From: an uncultured Prevotellaceae bacterium
Lineage (GTDB): Bacteria > Bacteroidota > Bacteroidia > Bacteroidales > Bacteroidaceae
Assembly: GCA_900316985.1 (NCBI GenBank)
Contig: ONFE01000029.1
Coordinates: 44,301-108,300, forward strand
Reading direction: 5' to 3'
DNA length: 64,000 nucleotides
The notes under the pieces are model-generated. The model saw only the letters and a program-made list of their open reading frames with translations, did not search any database and had not been told where the DNA came from. A program made the position numbers and the translations under genes. This document shows, one piece after another, positions 1-7,011 of this stretch (positions are counted from its first letter, which is position 1; every line of letters starts with the position of its first letter).

Positions 1-926
1 TCTGGCGTATGGCGGATCTTGAAGGTAACCTCCGGGGGCAGTTCGGCTGGCGTGAGATGATGGAAATCATGGAATTTAAACTCATTAGTCCATGCTTTCT
101 TCGGTTCGTAGCCTTTCGTCACATACAGCACTTTATTAGCCAAATCCTTCTTGACGACATTCCACGGACCGCCGCCGAAGCCTAAACCATGGCGCTGCCC
201 GATGGTGTGGAACCACAAGCCCTTGTGCTCGCCTATCTTCTTGCCAGTCTCCAGTTCCAGCACATCGCCGGGGTTCTCGCCGAGATACCTCTTTATATAA
301 TCATTATACTTAATCTTGCCCAGGAAGCAGATGCCCTGCGAATCCTTGCGCTTGGCATTCACCAAGTGCTCGCGCTCAGCTATCTGCCGCACCTCGTCCT
401 TCATGTAATGACCAATAGGAAAGAGGGCCTTGCGTAACTGCCAATCATAGATCTGTGCCAGAAAATCCGTCTGATCCTTCACGGGGTCGGGACTCGTGGT
501 GAGCCATTTCTGTCCGTCAATCCATTCCGTCTGGGCATAATGTCCTGTGGCAATGAGGTCGTAGTTGTGCCCCATCTTTTCATCGAAGGCCCCGAACTTA
601 ATCAGACGGTTGCACATCACGTCAGGATTGGGCGTAAATCCGGCACGCACCTTGTCCATGGTGTATTTCGTCACCTGACTCCAGTATTCCTGATGGCAGT
701 CCACCACCTGCAACCGGCAGCCAAAGCGATGGGCCACCGCCGTTGCCATCTCAAGGTCTTCCTCCGAAGAACAGTCCCATTGTTCCTCTTCTTCCGGTCC
801 AATCTTGATATAGAAACAATCGGGATGCAGTCCGCGGCTGGCCAGTTCATAGACCACCACCGAACTATCCACGCCGCCCGAGAGCAGTACCGCAATTCGC
901 TTATCTTGAAGTTCTTCGTCTTTCAT
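1..926 (-). CDS. mnmA: tRNA-specific 2-thiouridylase MnmA (3' part outside window)
   Basis: Reading leftward from ATG 926 the protein starts MKDEELQDKRIAVLLSGGVD. The SGGVDSS pyrophosphatase loop lies near residues 15-21, followed by the family signatures FTPNPDVMCN, ATGHYA and KDSQGICFLG with its catalytic cysteine. MnmA adenylates and then thiolates U34 of tRNA-Lys, -Glu and -Gln in the cytoplasm, using sulfur relayed from a cysteine desulfurase. The frame stays open to base 1, so about 308 codons are present and the C-terminal end is missing. The start is supported by a TAnnTTTG element only 5 nt upstream, which suggests a leaderless or nearly leaderless mRNA. The identification is firm from motif order. 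Confidence 0.95.
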   Translation of the reverse strand, partial: MKDEELQDKRIAVLLSGGVDSSVVVYELASRGLHPDCFYIKIGPEEEEQWDCSSEEDLEMATAVAHRFGCRLQVVDCHQEYWSQVTKYTMDKVRAGFTPNPDVMCNRLIKFGAFDEKMGHNYDLIATGHYAQTEWIDGQKWLTTSPDPVKDQTDFLAQIYDWQLRKALFPIGHYMKDEVRQIAEREHLVNAKRKDSQGICFLGKIKYNDYIKRYLGENPGDVLELETGKKIGEHKGLWFHTIGQRHGLGFGGGPWNVVKKDLANKVLYVTKGYEPKKAWTNEFKFHDFHHLTPAELPPEVTFKIRHTP

Positions 927-931
927 GCGGA

Positions 932-939
932 CAAAGTTA
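932..939 (-). promoter_or_regulatory. mnmA -7 promoter element
   Basis: On the minus strand this reads TAACTTTG, matching the Bacteroidota -7 consensus TAnnTTTG. Only TCCGC separates it from the mnmA ATG, so transcription would begin at or next to the start codon. Confidence 0.6.
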
Positions 940-1074
940 GTGCAAATGAGCGGAAAAAACAAATATATTTTGATTTTTTCCCGAATGCAGCCTAACTTCA
1001 TGGCTCGAAGAGACATAAAGTTACGAAAAAAAACGGGGCAGAATCTTCTTGTTTGCTACAGAGAAATTTTCACG

Positions 1075-1518
1075 TTTAAGGGTGTAAGGGTGTCAAAACC
1101 CCGATAAACACTGGCCTTGCACCCTGTTTTAGAGGGTGTCAAGGGTGTCAGGAGGGTGTCAGCCCACCCCAACCCTCCCAAAGGGAGGGAGAGTATGAAT
1201 TAAAGATTACATATCTCTCCAAACATCATCCGGCCGGGTACAAACTAATTTACTTTGTACCTCAAAACACCATCGGAAGCAATCCATTTAAAGTCTGGAA
1301 GCGAGACAAAGTAATTTAGTTTGTTGTCGGGCTGATAATCCTTTGCAAAACCAATGCTGATTCCCACCCATTGATTTCTGGTTGAAAACAATTATCTCCC
1401 TCCCTCATAGGGAGGGTTGGGGTGGGTCTCCTCGCACCCTTATGACACCCTTGACACCCTCCAAAACAGGGCGCAAGACCTGTGTTTATCGGGGTTTTGA
1501 CACCCTTACACCCTTAAA
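1075..1518. mobile_element. 444-bp ORF-less element with about 120-bp inverted arms
   Basis: The left arm (1075-1195) and right arm (about 1394-1518) are near-perfect reverse complements. Each arm holds two tandem copies of an 8-9 bp word (AGGGTGTA/AGGGTGTC) at its outer end, then a spacer, one inverted word (CACCCT), GTTTT, and three further direct words (GGGTGTC). Between the arms are two quasi-palindromes, 1238-1260 and 1306-1324, of the form ACAAAcTAAtTTAcTTTGT. The palindromes and flanking words (CTCAAAACACCATC, TTGTCGGG) recur at 47401-47495. No credible coding frame lies inside. It resembles a MITE or a non-autonomous relative of the VirE element at 47.5-50 kb. The repeat structure is seen; mobility is inferred. 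Confidence 0.6.
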
Positions 1519-1576
1519 TCGAAAAATTCTATATATACAAACATGAATGAATAAAACACATAATATTGATATTATA

Positions 1577-1804
1577 TTATTCTATTCCCAGTGAATCATC
1601 AAAAATCGGACGTAAACTTATTTTCAGATTGACTTTTTCAAAATTATCTTCCTCAGGCCAAAAATATGTGTTTTTTGACAATGCATCTTCCGGGTCCTGT
1701 GGGTCGTCAGTATGCACGTCATACATTGATTGCCCCATTAATTGAATTACGTCTATATTACATATTTCTATTTCTGGACGGATATAATCTTTTCTCATTG
1801 CCAT
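1577..1804 (-). CDS. small YxRPEIE-type protein downstream of the BspA-like gene
   Basis: A 75-residue acidic protein with no signal peptide. It begins MAMRKDYIRPEIEICNIDVI, giving the pattern Lys/Arg-x-Tyr-x-x-Pro-Glu-x-Glu followed by a short hydrophobic stretch. Short proteins with this kind of N-terminus are, from general knowledge, common unannotated genes in Prevotella and Bacteroides; their role is unknown to me. It starts 24 nt after the stop of the leucine-rich-repeat gene on the same strand, so it is probably the last gene of that unit. ATG 1798 is an alternative start. The C-terminal half is rich in Asp and Glu and matches nothing I recognise. Confidence 0.55.
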   Translation of the reverse strand: MAMRKDYIRPEIEICNIDVIQLMGQSMYDVHTDDPQDPEDALSKNTYFWPEEDNFEKVNLKISLRPIFDDSLGIE

Positions 1805-1828
1805 AAAATGTTTTATGTTTCCGTATGT

Positions 1829-3814
1829 CTATTTTATAACTATTTTCTTGCCTTTGTGAATATAAAGCCCCTTATTTGTTGGTTTGCCTTTAATTACTAG
1901 CCCTTCAATGCTATAATAATTATCATCCACAGATAATAAAGGTATCTGCCTTATCCCCGTAGCTTCTTCATCGTCAAACACAAAGGATATTTCCTTTGAT
2001 AGGTTTTCTACAGAACTTGTTGGTAGTGACAGGTAAGCTTTTCCTGCTGTAATTGTACCTGCTTTAGATAGCGAATAGAAACTAACACCATATTTACCAT
2101 TAGCAAGGATGAAATTAGTGTTGTCTCCTGACACAGGTTCGACTTCAGTGTCTTCTGTAAGACCAATAAGCAGATTTGAATATGTCTTTGAAGTCTCTTT
2201 TACAGGAATTGTATATTCTCCTGAATTGCCTTTTAAATAAAGACCTGTTCCAGCGGGAACTTCATCTACTTGGGTAAATAACAACTTACCTGTATCGGGA
2301 TTAAAATCACTTGCGATATAGGCTTTCACACCTGTTGTTTCGGATAAATCAATGTCGTATGCACTAGCAAAAGTTCGTTTACCTGAAGAGCCAAGGGAAA
2401 TAGTGATTTCTTCTGGATCCATTTCAATAATGTTTGTAAATCTCCAACCTTTGGCTTTATATGCATCCTTACAGCCAAACGGCACATAAAGCGTCGCTTT
2501 GGTATAAATATCACCAACAGGATTATAAAAAGCATAATAATCCAAAGTTGGGGGTATGGGGTCATAGCTGTATATGTTTTCGATACCACTGCAACCAAAG
2601 AAAGCATTTTTGCTTATATAACTTAATCCTTTGGGCAATGTTACACTCTTTAATTCTGAACAAGAATAAAAAGCACCAAGACCTATGCTTACCACACCCG
2701 TAGGAATTACTAAATCCGTAACTTTTGTATTCTCATCGCTATAAAAGCATCTTGAAAATTCCATAGGATTTGCACTATCTACAAAATCCATTTTACACCA
2801 AGAAACTAAATCAGGAATAACTACTTTTGTTATGTTACTTGAACCATAAAAGGCTTGATCTCCAATACTTGTTACACTAGGCGGTATTGTTACACTTGTT
2901 AAACTGGTACATTTATAAAACGCCCACACCCCAATCTTTTTCAAGTTTTCAGGAAATACAAAATTAGTTAAATTTGTGCATTCATAAAAGGCAAGATTTC
3001 CTATGGAGGTCAATGTCGACGGAAAGGTAACACTTCTTAAACCAGAACATCCATGAAATGCATGCTTGTTGATTGTTGTTATTCCTTCTGGAATAACTAA
3101 ATCTGTTATTTCTGTATTATCTTCTAGATAGAGATGATGGGCATAAATCAAAGGATTTGCATTGGTAGAGTAGTCATCGTCTGGAAATACTATGTCTAAC
3201 CACGCCCTTAAATCAGAAATAATAACTTTTGTAAGACCACTACAACCAAAAAAGGAGTATTCACCGATACTTGTTACACTTGAGGGTATATATATACTTG
3301 TTAAATTAGAACATCCATAAAAGACATCTTCCCCGAGTTGCACTGTTCCTTCTTTAATTACAATAGACGTATTCTCAGGCATACTACCTACATATCTGTA
3401 GGCGACTTTACCAATATAGACCAAGCCTGATTGATTTCTTAAGAAAGATGTGCCGCTGAAAGCACTTTCCCCCACACGAATAATACTTGATGGAAAGTTT
3501 ACTGTTGCAAGGTTAGTGCAACCGTAAAAGGCTTCTGAATCAATATGTGTCACACCTTCTGGGATTGTCACACTCGTCAAGTCCGTATAATCTTCGAAAC
3601 CACTGATTTCAGTCACATTATACTCATTGTCTCCCTTATATACTTTGGAAGGTATTATCAATTCTCCTGACGTTTTTGACGACCTATAAATATAGGCATC
3701 ACCACCATACATTTCATTGAAGTACCACGTAACTCCTTCGCCGTCAGTCCACGTATCTGCCCATGCCTGCATAAATCCGCAAAGCAAGAAGGCAACAATT
3801 ATTAGCTTTTTCAT
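1829..3814 (-). CDS. BspA-like leucine-rich-repeat surface protein
   Basis: A 661-residue protein with a Sec signal peptide (MKKLIIVAFLLCGFMQAWAD, cleavage after AWA). From about residue 70 to 430 it carries repeated LRR_5 units of the form 'F.GC..L.SV..P.SVTSIG..AF', the BspA/Treponema-pallidum LRR type. Two repeat blocks are interrupted by related segments ending in TDLVIPEG or TDLVIPTG. The last 40 residues (YYSIEGLVIKGKPT...GLYIHKGKKIVIK) resemble the terminal module found on many Prevotella secreted proteins. Family members act in adhesion to host matrix or to other bacteria. The gene has a long, folded leader and a distant promoter. The specific ligand cannot be told from sequence. Confidence 0.85.
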   Translation of the reverse strand: MKKLIIVAFLLCGFMQAWADTWTDGEGVTWYFNEMYGGDAYIYRSSKTSGELIIPSKVYKGDNEYNVTEISGFEDYTDLTSVTIPEGVTHIDSEAFYGCTNLATVNFPSSIIRVGESAFSGTSFLRNQSGLVYIGKVAYRYVGSMPENTSIVIKEGTVQLGEDVFYGCSNLTSIYIPSSVTSIGEYSFFGCSGLTKVIISDLRAWLDIVFPDDDYSTNANPLIYAHHLYLEDNTEITDLVIPEGITTINKHAFHGCSGLRSVTFPSTLTSIGNLAFYECTNLTNFVFPENLKKIGVWAFYKCTSLTSVTIPPSVTSIGDQAFYGSSNITKVVIPDLVSWCKMDFVDSANPMEFSRCFYSDENTKVTDLVIPTGVVSIGLGAFYSCSELKSVTLPKGLSYISKNAFFGCSGIENIYSYDPIPPTLDYYAFYNPVGDIYTKATLYVPFGCKDAYKAKGWRFTNIIEMDPEEITISLGSSGKRTFASAYDIDLSETTGVKAYIASDFNPDTGKLLFTQVDEVPAGTGLYLKGNSGEYTIPVKETSKTYSNLLIGLTEDTEVEPVSGDNTNFILANGKYGVSFYSLSKAGTITAGKAYLSLPTSSVENLSKEISFVFDDEEATGIRQIPLLSVDDNYYSIEGLVIKGKPTNKGLYIHKGKKIVIK

Positions 3815-3837
3815 TTTTATAATGTTTTAAGTTTGTA

Positions 3838-4065
3838 CAATTCACATTCAACAATCTGCACAAACCCATTGACACGGAGAGCGCAGACCCGCCATAATCT
3901 CAGCCAGGCTCACCACAAGCCCCAATACTACTATGACTAAAGTCTACGCTCAAAGCGTAACTTCAATGTAGTATTGGGTTGCTCTATAATTCTCTTTCGA
4001 GGTGGTGATTCGGCTAAGAAATTGAGCAATAAGATGTGATTCCGAAGAACCACGGTGCAAATATA
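3838..4065 (-). promoter_or_regulatory. promoter and long structured 5' leader of the BspA-like gene
   Basis: The minus strand carries TATATTTG (plus 4058-4065), a -7 element about 240 nt before the ATG at 3814. The leader can fold into an 11-bp stem CCCAATACTAC/GTAGTATTGGG (3921-3931 with 3968-3978) containing a smaller ACGCT/AGCGT hairpin (3946-3958). An outer pairing TCACCAC/GTGGTGA (3910-3916 with 4002-4008) encloses both. The nested pairing suggests a cis-acting RNA. I do not recognise it as a known riboswitch class. Confidence 0.45.
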
Positions 4066-4293
4066 CAAAATAATCCTTATGTTTGTTTTCTTTTGCCCAA
4101 AAATTTAAGAAAAACATCGATCATTGAGGTAATTCACGTTGCTTTGCTATGAATTATACGGCTTCAGACGATGCTTTTCTTCTGATGAGTGGAAGATATT
4201 TGTTATTTCTTTTCGTTTAATCGTTATTTTGTTCTATCTTTTCATAAGAAAAGGCTGCACTCGGGAATTCAAATCAAAAAAGACTTTTATTGT

Positions 4294-4324
4294 TTTGATA
4301 TTTCACTCTTTTACACTATCTTTG
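4294..4324 (+). promoter_or_regulatory. preA-like gene promoter
   Basis: TTTG at 4294-4297 and TATCTTTG at 4317-4324 are separated by 19 bp, an ideal match to the Bacteroidota housekeeping promoter. The transcript would begin near 4332, about 40 nt before the ATG at 4373. Confidence 0.65.
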
Positions 4325-4372
4325 CAGAGGTGTTCAAAATGAAATTTTGTTTTTACTTAAACCACTAAACCT

Positions 4373-5822
4373 ATGAAGAGAGGAATAAACATACACGACG
4401 AGGCTCGCCGATGCCTGCTTTGTGCCGATGCGCCATGCACCCGTGCGTGCAAGAATGGAGATCCCGCAAGAGCTATCCGTGCCATCCGTTTCGACAACCT
4501 GAAAATGGCTGGCCAATGGGTGGCAACCTGTAGCGAAGAAGACCAGCTGGCCGCCGAAGAGGCCTGTATCCATTACGACCGTCCCATCCGCATCAGGGAA
4601 ATGCTCAAGGGAATTCCTGAAACTGACGGTTCTAAGACGCTACCTTCGTTGGGAATAGAATTCTGCGGCATCAAATGCGAGAACCCGTTCTTCCTTGCTT
4701 CATCGGCCATTTGTACCAACTACGAGATGGTGGCAAGAGCCTTCGAAGCAGGATGGGCAGGTGTGTTTTACAAGACCATTTGCCTGGAAGACATCCGCGA
4801 GGTATCGCCACGATTCGATGCCGTGAGCGATGGCGGAACAGCCGATTTCTTCGGTTTCCGCAATATGGAGCAGCTCTCTGAGAATCCGGCATCCGTCGAC
4901 TTCGACATCCTGCACCGACTGAAGAAGGACTACCCCACGAAGATTGTCGTGGCCAGCATCATGGGACAGACGGAGGAACAGTGGATTGAGTTGGCCAAGA
5001 TGGCAGAAGCAGCGGGAGTGGATGCCGTGGAGCTGAACTTCTCGTGTCCGCAGATGCGACTGGCAGGCATGGGCAGCGATGTGGGACAGAATGCCGAGCT
5101 TGTCACATTCTATACGGCTTATGTGAAGCGCAGCGTAAGTATCCCCGTCATCCCGAAGATGACACCCAACATCACGCAAATCAACCAGCCGGCCATGGGG
5201 AGCCAATGCCATCTCAGCCATCAACACCATCAAGTCGGTCACGATGGGCGAACGTGCAGCCGTATCTGAGCAAAAGACCATTTCCGGCTATTCAGGGCGG
5301 GCCGTGAAGCCCATTGCCTTGCGTCACATCCTGGAAATGGCGAAGAATCCGATCATGAAAAACATCCAGTTCAGCGGTATCGGCGGTATCGAGACATGGC
5401 GCGACGCACTGGAATTCATTCAGTTGGGCTGCCGCAACGTGCAGGTGTGTACCGCCGTGATGCAGTATGGTTACCGCATCATTGACGATTTGTTGCTGGG
5501 ACTACAGCTTTACATGCAGGAGCGCGGCATCAGTCAGCTGTCCGACCTTGTAGGTGAAGAACTACCGCGCTTCATCACCCCCACCGACCTGGACCGCGAG
5601 ACCATCGTTTTCCCAAAGATTGACCGTGAGCGATGCATCGGTTGCGGACGCTGCTATACGTCGTGTATGGACGGCGGACACCAAGCCATCACCTTCGGCG
5701 ATGACCGCCAACCGCACATTCAGGGCAAGCGTTGCGTAGGTTGTCATCTCTGCCGTCTGGTATGCCCCACAGGTGCCATCGGCGCATCCAAGCGTATTGG
5801 CAAGGCAGACAAGAAAATGTAA
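4373..5822 (+). pseudogene. preA: PreA-like dihydropyrimidine dehydrogenase, frameshifted
   Basis: Two overlapping frames together make one PreA-like protein. Frame A (4373-5269) has an N-terminal Cys cluster (CLLCADAPCTRACKNG, as in PreT/DPD Fe-S domains) and the start of a dihydroorotate-dehydrogenase-type FMN barrel (ELNFSCP, PKMTPNIT). Frame B, open through 5822, continues the barrel (GANAISAINTIKS, FSGIGGI, VQVCTAVM with the likely catalytic Cys) and ends in two ferredoxin motifs (CIGCGRCYTSC, CVGCHLCRLVCP). The switch falls at about 5188-5203, where roughly 4-5 codons normally lying between the Pro-Ala and Gly-Gly-Ala segments are missing. The protein would reduce uracil/thymine with NADH. 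Either the gene is inactivated or the sequence has a local assembly error. Confidence 0.8.
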
Positions 5823-5832
5823 AGCAAGGATC

Positions 5833-5856
5833 AAACTCATAAACTCAAAAACTCAC
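5833..5856. repeat. period-8 micro-repeat in gene junction
   Basis: Three tandem octamers AAACTCAT, AAACTCAA and AAACTCAC fill the gap between the preA-like gene and the mutarotase. This is one of about a dozen such short-period arrays in the window. Confidence 0.5.
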
Positions 5857-5864
5857 TCACCATT

Positions 5865-6734
5865 ATGGAAATACTGAAAAACGAACAATTGCAGATCCAG
5901 GTGTCGGAACATGGTGCCGAACTGCAGAGCATCCAGGATGCTGAAGGTAACGAATATCTATGGCAGGGAGACCCGAAATACTGGGGCCGCCGCTCGCCCA
6001 TCCTCTTCCCGATAGTCTGCGGCCTTTGGGATGACTGCTACCGTCTGGACGGCTATGAGTACAAGATGCAGCGCCACGGTTTTGCCCGCGACCTGGACTT
6101 CAAACTCATCAATAAGACGGACACCAAGGTTACTTTTGCTTTGGAAGACTCACCTGAGACCCATCGCTGCTATCCCTATCGTTTTATGCTGAGCATCACC
6201 TACCGACTGGACGGGAATAAGATCCACATTATCTGGCACGTCCACAATACCGAGACCAACGAAATCCATTTCCAGATTGGCGGTCATCCGGCCTTTATGA
6301 TTCCGGGTATGAAAGAAGGTGACGAGGTGAAGGGTACCATCCGCTTTGACAATACCGGAAATTTAGAACGCTTGATTGGAAACATGAAAGGCTGCATCAT
6401 ACCAGGACGCTTTGATGTAGGCAGCAAGGACGGCATTTGGCATTTCAACGAGGACAGTTTCAAGGAGGACTGCGTGATTATCGACAAGAGTCAGGTGAAA
6501 CAAGTGGCTTTGCTCGATGAAAGCGGACAGCCGGTAGTAACCCTAGATATGAAGACTCCCTGTGTGGGCATCTGGGCACCTTATGGCAAGCATGCTCCAT
6601 TCGTATGCATAGAACCCTGGTACGGCATCCACGACAAAGTGGAATACCACGGTGACTTCCGGCAGAAGTATCTGATGAATCACCTACAGCCCGGAGCCTC
6701 CTTCCTTTCGGAATATACGATTACCATCAAATAA
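5865..6734 (+). CDS. aldose 1-epimerase (mutarotase) family protein
   Basis: A 289-residue cytosolic protein with no signal peptide. It has the galactose-mutarotase-like fold pattern of the LacX/YihR branch: N-terminal 'EHGAELQSI.D..G.EYLWQGD', then 'SPILFPIVCG' and 'HGFARD' (His of the active-site pair), and 'QIGGHPAF' (second His) near residue 143. The usual acidic base lies late in the chain. It interconverts the anomers of an aldose or sugar phosphate; the substrate is not given by sequence. It lies 43 nt after the preA-like gene on the same strand and is followed by a terminator, so the two may share a transcript. Confidence 0.85.
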   Translation: MEILKNEQLQIQVSEHGAELQSIQDAEGNEYLWQGDPKYWGRRSPILFPIVCGLWDDCYRLDGYEYKMQRHGFARDLDFKLINKTDTKVTFALEDSPETHRCYPYRFMLSITYRLDGNKIHIIWHVHNTETNEIHFQIGGHPAFMIPGMKEGDEVKGTIRFDNTGNLERLIGNMKGCIIPGRFDVGSKDGIWHFNEDSFKEDCVIIDKSQVKQVALLDESGQPVVTLDMKTPCVGIWAPYGKHAPFVCIEPWYGIHDKVEYHGDFRQKYLMNHLQPGASFLSEYTITIK

Positions 6735-6755
6735 GCTCTTTAGAAAAATAAAATG

Positions 6756-6803
6756 AATCAGGGACGGCCCTGCTCTTTGCAGACCGCCCCTGATAGTTTT
6801 TTA
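6756..6803 (+). terminator. Rho-independent terminator after the mutarotase gene
   Basis: ATCAGGG...CGG pairs with CCG...CCCTGAT across a 13-nt loop and is followed by TAGTTTTTT. Confidence 0.75.
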
Positions 6804-7011
6804 GCAGTTAATAATAGCTTTATAATATCCTAAATAAATTGCTTATTGTTTCTGAGTGCAAAAGTAGTACAAATCCCAGAAAGGTTTTGGACTATGCTAC
6901 CAAAGATTATAAAAAAAGAGTCAAAATAAATTGCCGCATTAGGACAAATCACGCATAAGATTTGTCCAAACAATTAATTATCAAATACTTAGAAAGTACA
7001 AAGAAGAAACA

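Noticed and set aside
189-1107. Plus-strand ORFs over mnmA and its upstream gap
   Set aside because: They are shadows of the mnmA reading frame or lie in repeat DNA, with no promoter or family pattern.
1075-1518. CRISPR-like array from repeated GGGTGTC words
   Set aside because: The units are 7-9 bp with almost no spacers and occur in inverted arms; no cas gene is present.
3838-4065. TPP riboswitch, because GGCTGAGATTATGG occurs in the leader
   Set aside because: The second conserved TPP block is absent and the downstream gene is a surface protein.
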